DNA of 14,502 nucleotides from Dehalococcoidia bacterium (GTDB taxonomy: Bacteria; Chloroflexota; Dehalococcoidia; SZUA-161; SpSt-899), in contig JALPXT010000027.1 of the NCBI GenBank assembly GCA_023271485.1, positions 1 through 14,502 of the forward strand. The letters run 5' to 3'. Below are positions 6,559 to 12,735 of the stretch, in pieces. Numbering within the stretch: the stretch's first letter is position 1; the number at the start of each line of letters is the position of its first letter. The translations under genes and the position numbers were made by a program. Under the pieces are notes generated by a model. That model was not told where the DNA came from. It saw only the letters and a list, made by a program, of their open reading frames with translations, and did no database searches.

Positions 6559-7734
6559 ATGTTTCGTTTCTTGACCGCTGGAGAATCCCACGGGAAAGGA
6601 CTCGTGGTAGTCGTGGAGGGACTTCCGGCGGGAATGTCCCTGAGTGAGGCTGATATTGCGCTTCACCTGAAGAGACGTCAGGGAGGCTATGGGCGCGGCG
6701 CCCGGATGCAGATCGAGCAGGATCATGCGGAGATTCTCTCCGGAGTCAGACATGGACTGACCATCGGCAGCCCCATTTCGCTGCTTATTCAGAATCGAGA
6801 CTGGCAGAACTGGCAGGAGGTCATGAGTGTCGTCCCGGTCGAAGAGCCTGTCCTGAGCGGAGTCGAAGGAACGATTGATCCGGTTACACGGCTCCGCCCC
6901 GGCCACGCTGATCTCGCCGGAATTGCTAAATACAACCTCGATGACATACGCCCCATCCTCGAACGAGCCAGCGCACGGGAGACCGCAGCCAGGGTAGCTG
7001 CGGGCGCGGTGGCGAGGAAGTTTCTTCAGGAATTCGATATCGAGATTCACAGTCATGTTATCGCCATCGGCGGGTGCCGGGGTCAGGCCCAGGGGCCCAG
7101 CGGCTCAATCGATTGGGAGAAAGTCGAAGCCTCTCCCGTGCGTTGCGCCGACGCTGTGGCCGAGAGGCGGATGATCGCCGCCATCGGTGCGGCCCGGGAA
7201 GCTGGTGACAGTGTTGGGGGACTGTTTGAGGTGATCGCGATTGGCGTGCCTATTGGCCTGGGTTCTCATATCCAGTGGGATCGCCGGCTCGATGGCCGGA
7301 TCGCTCAGGCGATTATGAGCATTCACGCAGTAAAGGGAGTCGAGATCGGAGCCGGATTTGTCCTCGCCGATGTGAGAGGTTCGGATGCTCAGGATGTGAT
7401 TGAGCCAGGACTGAGTCGCCCCACCAATCGGGCGGGGGGGATCGAGGGGGGGATGACCAACGGCGAGGCCCTGGTAGTTCGAGCGGCGGTCAAGCCGATC
7501 GCCACCATCGCAAAGCCTCTGGCTTCAGTAGACCTGCGAACCGGAGAGAAAGTTTCAGCTCATTTCGAGCGTGCCGACACCTGTATCGTCCCCGCTGCGG
7601 GGATCATTGGTGAGGCGATGCTGGCGATTGTCCTGGCCGGAGCGTTTCTGGAGAAATTCGGCGGGGATCACATCGAAGAGACGAGCAGGAATTACCGGGG
7701 CTACCGCGAGCAAGTTAGTGCCCGCTTTGGCTAG
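6559..7734 (+). CDS. aroC: Chorismate synthase
   Basis: Converts 5-enolpyruvylshikimate 3-phosphate to chorismate using reduced FMN, the last shared step to aromatic amino acids and folate. Length is 391 residues, normal to slightly long. Visible are the N-terminal FLTAGESHGKGL signature with H11, RRQGGYGRGARM, NRDWQNWQEVM, RPGHADLAGIAKYN, RASARETAARVAAGAVAR, and RPTNRAGGIEGGMTNGEAL near 290-310. Residues 97-104 (PVLSGVEG) are encoded by what looks like an inserted dispersed repeat, in a loop that varies in length within the family, so function should be kept. It starts 3 nt after the mscS stop without a strong Shine-Dalgarno, suggesting coupling, and ends 11 nt before a convergent remnant. 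Confidence 0.96.
   Translation: MFRFLTAGESHGKGLVVVVEGLPAGMSLSEADIALHLKRRQGGYGRGARMQIEQDHAEILSGVRHGLTIGSPISLLIQNRDWQNWQEVMSVVPVEEPVLSGVEGTIDPVTRLRPGHADLAGIAKYNLDDIRPILERASARETAARVAAGAVARKFLQEFDIEIHSHVIAIGGCRGQAQGPSGSIDWEKVEASPVRCADAVAERRMIAAIGAAREAGDSVGGLFEVIAIGVPIGLGSHIQWDRRLDGRIAQAIMSIHAVKGVEIGAGFVLADVRGSDAQDVIEPGLSRPTNRAGGIEGGMTNGEALVVRAAVKPIATIAKPLASVDLRTGEKVSAHFERADTCIVPAAGIIGEAMLAIVLAGAFLEKFGGDHIEETSRNYRGYREQVSARFG
6844..6870 (+). repeat. Dispersed-repeat-like element inside aroC
   Basis: The stretch contains CCTGTCCTGAGCGGAGTCGA followed by AGGA. This resembles a short repeat I recognise from many environmental bacterial genomes, which appears in proteins as in-frame PVLSGVEG or, on the other strand, FDSAQDR. 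Here it is in frame and encodes PVLSGVEG at AroC residues 97-104. The heptamer GTCGAAG is found at 6838-6844 and again at 6863-6869. There is no second full copy in the window, so its repeat nature rests on recognition. Confidence 0.55.
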
Positions 7735-7745
7735 TGCTCTCTATC

Positions 7746-8069
7746 TCACAGCACTCTAAGCTCTTCTCCCACACGTCCAAAAACACCGAGAGCAAAGTCC
7801 AGGTCCTTGTGGCTGTGAGCCGCCGAAATCATTACCCTTATTCTGGCCTTATCCATCGCCACGGTTGGGTAGCCTATTGCCTGAGCGAATATTCCCTCTT
7901 CAAACAGTCGCTGCGAGAAACTGCGTGCCAGCTTCGCGTCGCCAAGCATGACGGGAGTTATCGGTGTCTCCGAATTGCCACTGTACTTCCCACGAAGCTC
8001 CATCACTAATTCAGAGCCGATTGAGCCGCAGCCACCAGTAACCAGAATTTTTCGCATCTTCACTGACAT
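7746..8069 (-). pseudogene. Tdh-Kbl fusion remnant (threonine catabolism)
   Basis: An intact 107-codon frame made of two unrelated gene ends. Residues 5-29 ([18 protein letters not shown] then MELRGKY) are the N-terminus of an epimerase-type L-threonine 3-dehydrogenase, with the NAD-binding GxxGxxG. Residues 30-107 ([19 protein letters not shown] onward, including [10 protein letters not shown] and [13 protein letters not shown]) are the C-terminus of 2-amino-3-ketobutyrate CoA ligase (Kbl), whose full length is about 395. The two enzymes act in sequence on threonine and are often neighbours, so a deletion inside a tdh-kbl operon explains it. The join is near 7980-7985 and keeps frame. Most of Tdh and the PLP-binding lysine region of Kbl are missing, so neither activity is expected. 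The native start is probably the ATG at 8055-8057; the first ATG overlaps a TATAAT. An assembly collapse is possible. Confidence 0.75.
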
Positions 8070-8073
8070 TATA
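8068..8073 (-). promoter_or_regulatory. Possible -10 box upstream of the Tdh-Kbl remnant
   Basis: A perfect TATAAT on the minus strand lies 10 nt before the ATG at 8057 and overlaps the longer ATG at 8069. No good -35 box is found at the proper distance. If used, the message for the remnant would have almost no leader. It may be the original promoter of the lost threonine operon. Confidence 0.35.
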
Positions 8074-8152
8074 CCTGTTCTGTCGAATGGTTGCTATCAC
8101 AAGAAGAATCGACCCTGAGTTCGCAGGCGTCTGGGAACCCCAGGCTGTCAGC

Positions 8153-8178
8153 CGGCTTGACGTGCGGTACGTCAGCCG
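8153..8178. repeat. Inverted repeat inside the tRNA promoter
   Basis: CGGC-T-TGACGT (8153-8163), a 5-nt centre GCGGT, and ACGTCAGCCG (8169-8178) form ten paired positions with one bulged T. It covers the -35 box and nearly the whole spacer. The octamer GTCAGCCG also occurs just upstream at 8147-8154, in the same orientation as in the right arm. The layout is that of an operator, but no regulator is identified. Confidence 0.45.
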
Positions 8179-8185
8179 TTAGAAT
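8157..8185 (+). promoter_or_regulatory. Sigma70-like promoter for the tRNA pair
   Basis: TTGACG (8157-8162), exactly 17 nt of spacer, and TAGAAT (8180-8185). The predicted start is near 8192, about 24 nt before tRNA-His. It faces away from the Tdh-Kbl remnant. Confidence 0.7.
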
Positions 8186-8215
8186 AGTTTGTGGGATATC
8201 GAAATACATCCTCAT

Positions 8216-8292
8216 GGTGAGTGTGGCCAAGCGGTTAAGGCGCCAGGTTGTGGCCCTGGAGATCGAGGGTTCGAATCCCTTCACTCACCCCA
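8216..8292 (+). tRNA. tRNA-His (anticodon GTG)
   Basis: A full cloverleaf: acceptor GTGAGTG (8217-8223) with CACTCAC (8282-8288), D arm, anticodon stem CCAGG/CCTGG (8243-8247, 8255-8259) with loop TTGTGGC and anticodon GTG at 8250-8252, five-base variable loop, and T arm GAGGG-TTCGAAT-CCCTT. The extra G at position -1 (8216) opposite discriminator C (8289) is the special identity element of tRNA-His and confirms the call. CCA is encoded at 8290-8292. It is the first gene after the promoter at 8157. Confidence 0.96.
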
Positions 8293-8334
8293 TCCAAACA
8301 TCGTCTTGGGCGATCAGTGATACTCTCCAGGCTT

Positions 8335-8407
8335 GCGCCCGTAGCTCAGTGGATAGAGCATCGGTCTTCGGAACCGAGGGTCGTGGGTTCGAATCCCTCC
8401 GGGCGCG
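8335..8407 (+). tRNA. tRNA-Arg (anticodon TCG)
   Basis: Cloverleaf with acceptor GCGCCCG (8335-8341) and CGGGCGC (8400-8406), D stem GCTC/GAGC, anticodon stem TCGGT/ACCGA with loop CTTCGGA and anticodon TCG at 8368-8370 (reads CGN codons), variable loop GGGTC, and T arm GTGGG-TTCGAAT-CCCTC. The T arm has a single T-T mismatch at its second pair. The discriminator is G (8407). CCA is not encoded (TAG follows), unlike the neighbouring tRNA-His, so it needs CCA addition. It lies 42 nt after tRNA-His and is probably co-transcribed. Confidence 0.95.
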
Positions 8408-8432
8408 TAGTTTTCGCCACGTTCTTAAAGCA

Positions 8433-8463
8433 AAGCATAGGAATTTCAAAGATTCCTATGCTT
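8433..8463. terminator. Perfect 12-bp AT-rich hairpin between convergent units
   Basis: AAGCATAGGAAT (8433-8444), loop TTCAAAG, ATTCCTATGCTT (8452-8463), without mismatch. It lies between the tRNA pair (+) and the end of the thiD2E operon (-), where a two-way terminator would be expected. There is no long T-tract on either side; the minus strand continues with TGCTTTAAG. The rest of 8408-8575 holds nothing I can name. Confidence 0.5.
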
Positions 8464-8575
8464 CAACCCGGATATGCAACAAAACGCCCTTTCGTTACCA
8501 CTGCCGTATTCACGTGATCAGATTGGAGAGATGCTTCCTAGAATGAGTGCTCAACGCCTTTCGGCCTGAGAGGTA

Positions 8576-9616
8576 TTATGTCCCCCGCTCGAATCCGGCA
8601 GCCAGTCGGTGTGCTGCCATCCGAATATCTCGAGCGTTCAAAACAGCGTCTATGACGGCCACACAATCGGCGCCCGCTTCGATCACCTCGCTTATATTGG
8701 CCTCATTAACGCCCCCGAGGGCGACGATCAGTATTGAGACAGCGTTCCTTATGTCATGCAGTCTTCCCAGGCCGATGACCTCGGCGTCGGGTTTTGTGGG
8801 AGAGGAATATATTGAGCCCACTCCGATGTAATCAGCCCCCTTTTCCTGGGCCTCAATGGCCAGTTCGACGGTACGCGCCGAGCAGCCAATGATCTTATCA
8901 AGAGGCAGAATCTCCCGCGCCAGATGAACAGGGAGGTCATTCCGGCCCAGATGAACCCCATCAGCATCGGTCGCCAGAGCCAGGTCGACATAATCGTTCA
9001 CGATGAAGAGGACACCGGCCTCAGCGCAAATGTGTTTTAGTTCCCGTGTTACCGGGATCAATTCCCTCTTGCTACGATGCTTATCCCGCAGTTGGATGAC
9101 CCTGGCTCCGCCCTGGATCACCTGGCGGGCGGCCTCGGCCTCACTTCGTTCCCCCAGTGTCTGCGCATCTAGGATCACATAAAGGCCGGCGAGTCTGTTT
9201 CGCCGGTCCTGGCGGACCAGCCTCAGAGCGAGTTCCTTTTCTATCTCATAGAGGGTGAATCTGGCCTCCTCAAAGCGCCGCTCTCCCAGTTCGGCGGGCG
9301 CTTGAGGTAACTTAGCCAATTCTTCCAGAACGCGGAGGGATTCCTGGGCTCGCCTAGCATTGGCGCTGACCACGTCGATCAGGCGCTTTCTATCAATTAC
9401 GCCCCCCACAGCTCCTTCGCGCCCCACATCAGTTGCCGAATCCCGCGCCGCCAACAGCCTGATCTTAAGAGCGGGATCAATTGCTATCAACTCGTGGCGC
9501 ATGCGCCTGAGCTTCTCGGTAATGCGGATATCCTCCAGGATGAAGCGAGATATATCCTCAAGGACACGCAGCCCCTCGCTGAGACGGTCGAGATTAGCGT
9601 CGATGATGCGTAACAT
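8576..9616 (-). CDS. thiE: ThiD2-ThiE fusion: HMP-phosphate kinase / thiamine-phosphate synthase
   Basis: A 346-residue two-domain protein of thiamine synthesis. Residues 1-135 match the ThiD2 domain (MLRIIDANLDRLSEGLRVLE, then SANARRAQESLRVLEEL), a family shown in other bacteria to phosphorylate hydroxymethylpyrimidine phosphate. Residues 143-340 are the TIM-barrel ThiE, which joins HMP-PP and thiazole phosphate into thiamine phosphate: GLYVILD, VIQLRDK with Q175, R177 and K179, FIVNDYVDLA with N207 and D208, GVHLGRNDLP with D227, GVGSIYSSPTK, and GGVNEANISEVIEAGAD. The phosphate-binding AVISAI motif reads AVIDAV here, so D323 replaces the usual serine. It is last in the operon, 9 nt after a zinc-ribbon gene, with AGG of the overlapping ATAGGTC as ribosome site. 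No TPP riboswitch is visible near it. Confidence 0.93.
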   Translation of the reverse strand: MLRIIDANLDRLSEGLRVLEDISRFILEDIRITEKLRRMRHELIAIDPALKIRLLAARDSATDVGREGAVGGVIDRKRLIDVVSANARRAQESLRVLEELAKLPQAPAELGERRFEEARFTLYEIEKELALRLVRQDRRNRLAGLYVILDAQTLGERSEAEAARQVIQGGARVIQLRDKHRSKRELIPVTRELKHICAEAGVLFIVNDYVDLALATDADGVHLGRNDLPVHLAREILPLDKIIGCSARTVELAIEAQEKGADYIGVGSIYSSPTKPDAEVIGLGRLHDIRNAVSILIVALGGVNEANISEVIEAGADCVAVIDAVLNARDIRMAAHRLAAGFERGT

Positions 9617-9625
9617 TAGAACGAC

Positions 9626-9991
9626 CTATATTTCCTTAACGTTCGGCTGCAAATCCTTCACCGAGTCCGGCATTTCTCCTTCCCTGGCAGCATCGATCAT
9701 GCTGCGAACCTGGGAAGGCATGTCCATCCCCATCTCGGCGAATCTCCTCTCGGCCGACCTGCCGATATTGCGCGGATCCCTGTAGTAATCCGGACCGGCA
9801 AACATTCCAGGTTCGCCGGATGCTTCGTGAACGCCCCTCACCGTTTTGCTGATGCCAAAACTGGAAACCATGCGAATCAGCTCCTTGCTGCCGCACGAGG
9901 AACAGGTGGCATCGACCGGAGAAGAGATGCTCCTCGCAAAAACACTCGTCTTGCTCCGACAATCCTGACAACGGAATTCGTAAATGGGCAT
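9626..9991 (-). CDS. FmdB-family zinc ribbon protein (copy 1)
   Basis: A 121-residue protein starting MPIYEFRCQDC, the hallmark of the FmdB regulatory zinc-ribbon family. Two knuckles are complete: C8 and C11, C30 and C33, which should bind one zinc. The FmdB founder was described as a regulator of formamidase genes, but most members have no known role, and no partner is evident here. The rest of the protein is acidic, rich in Met and Arg, and probably helical (RSAERRFAEMGMDMP). The start has a good GAGGAG Shine-Dalgarno. It follows a second FmdB gene with a 4-nt gap, and the two share cysteine spacing and the segment ELIRMVSSFGISK / DLIRLFSSFSIGK, so they are tandem paralogues. Confidence 0.88.
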   Translation of the reverse strand: MPIYEFRCQDCRSKTSVFARSISSPVDATCSSCGSKELIRMVSSFGISKTVRGVHEASGEPGMFAGPDYYRDPRNIGRSAERRFAEMGMDMPSQVRSMIDAAREGEMPDSVKDLQPNVKEI

Positions 9992-9995
9992 GTAT

Positions 9996-10391
9996 CTAGT
10001 TCTCCTCTCCCCCGGTGTCGGCCATCATGGACTCTGCCTCTGCCATCACCTGGTCGACCGGCTCGCCGGCCTCTAATTTCCCCATTATATCCTCATGTTC
10101 AGGTCCCATCTCTTCACCGGTGGCCTGGCTCATCCGGCGAGTCCATTCGGCTAGAGCCCGGGGATCGTTCGATTCCAACCCACGCACCAATTTGGAATCC
10201 GAGAGTATATCTTCGTAAAGCCCGTCCCTCAGATACGACTCGCTCTTGCCGATGGAAAAACTGGAGAATAGCCGGATCAAATCCTTATCGCCACACCGAG
10301 GACACTCAGGGGGTGGGGGGCTCTTGAATCCCTGAACCAGGATCGAGACGCGGCGTTTACAATTTCCACAACGATATTCGTAGATCGGCAT
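9996..10391 (-). CDS. FmdB-family zinc ribbon protein (copy 2)
   Basis: A 131-residue protein beginning MPIYEYRCGNCKRRVSILVQ, with zinc-binding C8, C11, C30 and C33 at exactly the positions seen in the neighbouring copy. After the ribbon comes DKDLIRLFSSFSIGKSESYL and then an acidic helical tail ending MMADTGGEEN, which differs from the other copy and may give each its own partner. The ribosome site is GAGGG, about 10 nt before the ATG. A 77-nt gap made largely of tandem repeats separates it from yraN upstream, the longest gap in this operon, so a change in expression level could occur here. Specific function is unknown. Confidence 0.88.
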   Translation of the reverse strand: MPIYEYRCGNCKRRVSILVQGFKSPPPPECPRCGDKDLIRLFSSFSIGKSESYLRDGLYEDILSDSKLVRGLESNDPRALAEWTRRMSQATGEEMGPEHEDIMGKLEAGEPVDQVMAEAESMMADTGGEEN

Positions 10392-10406
10392 AAGATGTTA
10401 ACCCTC

Positions 10407-10433
10407 TTGTTGAGTTTGTTGAGTTTGTTGAGT
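10407..10433. repeat. 9-bp tandem repeat, three copies
   Basis: TTGTTGAGT is repeated three times without change in the gap between yraN and the upstream-facing fmdB gene. Read on the minus strand it is ACTCAACAA. Because the unit is nine bases it would remain in frame if it ever fell within a gene. Confidence 0.9.
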
Positions 10434-10438
10434 TCCTT

Positions 10439-10472
10439 AACCCTATAAACTCTATAACCCTATAAACTCTAT
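10439..10472. repeat. 17-bp tandem repeat, two perfect copies
   Basis: AACCCTATAAACTCTAT occurs at 10439-10455 and 10456-10472. The second copy overlaps the yraN stop codon (10469-10471), so the end of that gene is formed by the repeat. It is 5 bp from the 9-bp repeat, and the two arrays share the minus-strand word AACTC/GAGTT. Confidence 0.9.
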
Positions 10473-10843
10473 GAACTGCTTTCCACGGCGTTTTCGATTA
10501 GCTCGATCCTGGTGATTTTCCCATCCTGACCTATCTCGATTGCCACAATATCAATGCGCCACGGGCAGGACGAATCTCGATGACTCTGGATATAAGACTG
10601 TGCCAACTTGATCAGTCTTGCTTTCTTGGCCGCTGTTATCGACTCCTCAGGGGTGCCGAATGCCAGACTCCTTCTGGTGCGAACCTCTACAAACACGAGG
10701 CAATCGCCGTCCTGGGCTACAATATCAATCTCGCCAAGCGCACAGCGAAAGTTGGTCTCCAGGATCTTGTATCCGCGCTTCTTCAAGTATTCCCTGGCCG
10801 CCCTCTCACCGAACGCCCCCATGAGCTTACGAGTATCAGCCAT
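10469..10843 (-). CDS. YraN/UPF0102 family nuclease-like protein
   Basis: A 124-residue member of the UPF0102 (YraN) family, distantly related to archaeal Holliday junction resolvases and other PD-(D/E)xK endonucleases. Visible features are MGAFGERAAREYLKKRGYKIL, GEIDIVAQDGD with E38 and D40, and LVFVEVRTRRS with E53, then the ARLIKLAQSYI helix. The (D/E)xK lysine position is R55, as in several YraN proteins. I chose the ATG at 10841-10843, giving MADTRKLMGAFGERAA, because it matches the family, has GGGAAAG upstream and overlaps rnhB by only 8 nt; a longer start at 10882 would overlap rnhB by 47 nt. The rnhB-yraN pairing is common in bacteria. The substrate is not known. The C-terminus ends SSS at a tandem repeat. 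Confidence 0.9.
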   Translation of the reverse strand: MADTRKLMGAFGERAAREYLKKRGYKILETNFRCALGEIDIVAQDGDCLVFVEVRTRRSLAFGTPEESITAAKKARLIKLAQSYIQSHRDSSCPWRIDIVAIEIGQDGKITRIELIENAVESSS

Positions 10844-11468
10844 TTCTTTCCCGCACTTCACGAACAGGAGCAAAGCTGGCACGATGGATGGGGCAACATC
10901 CCAGGCGCCGTAGCTTTGCCAGGTGTTCTATCGTGGGGTAGCCCTTGTTACGGGCAAAGCCATATCCGGAGTAGAGGCTATCGTATTCCATCATTAGCCG
11001 GTCGCGGTGGACCTTGGCAACGATCGATGCTGCAGCGATCGAGCGGGAGAGATTATCGCCCCTGGTGATGCTTCTTTGCGGGATGTCAAGCTCAGGCATG
11101 GTAATCCAATCTATGAGCAGGAAGTCAGGGGATTGAGCAAGCTTCTCCACCGCCAGGCGCATGGCCAGTCTCGTGGCGGCCACGATGCCGCAAGCATCGA
11201 TGGTTTCCGGTGGAACCACACCGACGCCCACCGCCAGGGCCTCCCTCTGGATGCACGAGGAAAGGAACTCACGCTTGCGTGGAGCGAGCCTCTTGCTGTC
11301 TCGCACCTGATGAAGCCAGGATAATCTGCTTTCCGGCGACAGAATCACCGCAGCGGCAACTACCGGACCGGCTAGTGGACCGCGCCCGACCTCATCAATT
11401 CCGGCGACGAGCCGATATCCCTGCTGCCAGAGCATTTCCTCCTCGATGAAACTCGGCGACTGACTCAT
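10836..11468 (-). CDS. rnhB: Ribonuclease HII
   Basis: Removes RNA from RNA-DNA hybrids and single ribonucleotides from DNA. Length is 210 residues, normal for RnhB. The four metal-binding acids are present: D25 and E26 in AGIDEVGRGPLAGPVVAAAV, D120 in FLLIDWI and D138 in ITRGDNLSRSIAAASI. DSKRLAPRKRE, AKVHRDRLM and the late GYGFARNKGYPTIEHL motif also fit type HII. It begins one base after the leuC stop, with GGAGAT as ribosome site inside leuC, and overlaps yraN by 8 nt, so its expression is tied to the leucine genes in this operon. Confidence 0.96.
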   Translation of the reverse strand: MSQSPSFIEEEMLWQQGYRLVAGIDEVGRGPLAGPVVAAAVILSPESRLSWLHQVRDSKRLAPRKREFLSSCIQREALAVGVGVVPPETIDACGIVAATRLAMRLAVEKLAQSPDFLLIDWITMPELDIPQRSITRGDNLSRSIAAASIVAKVHRDRLMMEYDSLYSGYGFARNKGYPTIEHLAKLRRLGCCPIHRASFAPVREVRERNG

Positions 11469-11469
11469 G

Positions 11470-12735
11470 TTACCATATCTCCGCCGGCCCTCCGATTCTG
11501 CCCAGGATGGCGCTGGCGGCGGCTACCGCCGGATTGGCCAGGTAGACCTCCGATTTCGGACTGCCCATGCGTCCCACGAAGTTGCGGTTGGTGGTGGAAA
11601 TGCAGCGTTCCCCGGCGGCGAGTATGCCCATATATCCGCCGAGGCACGGGCCGCAGGTCGGTGTGCTCACCACCGCCCCAGCCTCGATAAATATCTCGAT
11701 CAAGCCGCGTCGCAGCGCGTCCAGGTAAACCTCCTGCGAGCCGGGAATGATGATGCAGCGGACGTTCCTGGCAACCTTCCTGCCCTTGAGCACCTCGCCA
11801 GCCAACATCAAATCCTCCAGCCGCCCGTTGGTGCAACTCCCGATCACCGCCTGGTCTATCGGAATATCGCCCACCCGGCTTATGGGGCGAGCATTGGAGG
11901 GAAGGTGCGGGAAGGCCACCTGAGGCTCGATCCTCGAGGCGTCGTATTCGATGACCCTGGCATATCCGGCGTCGGGATCAGGATCAACCACGGTGTAGGG
12001 CCGATGCGCTCTGGGCTTTACATAATCCATGGTTTTCTCGTCGACCCTGAAGAGGCCCGCCATCGCACCGGCCTCGATGGCCATATTGGCCATGGTGAAT
12101 CGGCTATCCATCGACAGAAAGTCAATCGCCTCTCCCACAAACTCCATCGCCGCGTAAAGCGCCCCATCGACGCCGATATCGCCAATGGTATACAGAATAA
12201 GATCCTTGCCGCCAACCCATTCTTGCGGCCTTCCATGATAGACAAACTTGATGGTCGGCGGCACCTTCATCCAGATTTCACCGGTAGCCATCGCTACGGC
12301 GATATCGGTCGAGCCCATGCCCGTGGCGAGGGCCCCTAGAGCGCCGTAAGTGCAGGTATGCGAATCGGCGCCGACAACCAGATCCCCCGGAAGCACCAGC
12401 CCCTTCTCGGGCAGGATCACATGCTCGATGCCCATCTCGCCGACCTCAAAGTAGATCAGTCCCTGGCCCGCGGCGAAATCACGCATCATCTTGACCTGCT
12501 CGGCGGAGGGGATATCCTTGTTGGGCACAAAATGGTCGGGCACCATGACCACCTTCTGAGGATCGAAAACCATCTTCAGCCCGATGCGCTCGAACTCCCT
12601 GATGGCTATGGGCGCGGTGATGTCGTTCGATAGCACCAGGTCAACGCGAACGTTAATCAGTTGACCTGGCGAGACCTTCTCTCTATCCGCGTGTGCGCCA
12701 ATGATTTTTTCGATGATGGTCGCGCCGATGCTCAT
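11470..12735 (-). CDS. leuC: 3-isopropylmalate dehydratase, large subunit
   Basis: The large, iron-sulfur subunit of isopropylmalate isomerase, which with LeuD converts 2- to 3-isopropylmalate in leucine synthesis. The 421 residues fit the shorter LeuC/HacA type of archaea and many anaerobes better than the roughly 466-residue enterobacterial form. Cluster cysteines are C301 in VIGSCTNGR, and C361 and C364 in [10 protein letters not shown]. The aconitase-type motifs [22 protein letters not shown] (121-142), DHFVPNKD and [14 protein letters not shown] are present. It overlaps leuA by four bases (12732-12735) and has GAGGAG before the ATG. The gene after it is rnhB, not leuD, so the small subunit must be encoded elsewhere. 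A homoaconitase role cannot be excluded, but the leuA neighbour argues for leucine. Confidence 0.94.
   Translation of the reverse strand: MSIGATIIEKIIGAHADREKVSPGQLINVRVDLVLSNDITAPIAIREFERIGLKMVFDPQKVVMVPDHFVPNKDIPSAEQVKMMRDFAAGQGLIYFEVGEMGIEHVILPEKGLVLPGDLVVGADSHTCTYGALGALATGMGSTDIAVAMATGEIWMKVPPTIKFVYHGRPQEWVGGKDLILYTIGDIGVDGALYAAMEFVGEAIDFLSMDSRFTMANMAIEAGAMAGLFRVDEKTMDYVKPRAHRPYTVVDPDPDAGYARVIEYDASRIEPQVAFPHLPSNARPISRVGDIPIDQAVIGSCTNGRLEDLMLAGEVLKGRKVARNVRCIIIPGSQEVYLDALRRGLIEIFIEAGAVVSTPTCGPCLGGYMGILAAGERCISTTNRNFVGRMGSPKSEVYLANPAVAAASAILGRIGGPAEIW

Noticed and set aside
8563..8575. GGCCTGAGAGGTA resembling the first conserved box of a TPP riboswitch next to thiD2E
   Set aside because: It is on the wrong side (3' end) and the wrong strand for thiD2E, and the second conserved box is missing.
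10675..10690. YraN motif reads EVR instead of EVK
   Set aside because: Arg at this position is common in YraN proteins, so it is not evidence of inactivation.
10844..10882. Longer start for yraN at 10882
   Set aside because: It adds MPALLLFVKCGKE, which is not family-like and overlaps rnhB by 47 nt; the ATG at 10843 fits the family and has a Shine-Dalgarno.
11490..11520. A stretch at the leuC end similar to the dispersed repeat in aroC (plus-strand reading SDSAQDG)
   Set aside because: On the coding strand it encodes the conserved LeuC C-terminus ([14 protein letters not shown]), so the resemblance is best explained by chance.
11467..12339. Long open frame on the plus strand opposite leuC
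   Set aside because: It mirrors the well-conserved leuC gene, has no recognisable domain and is a product of high G+C codon use.
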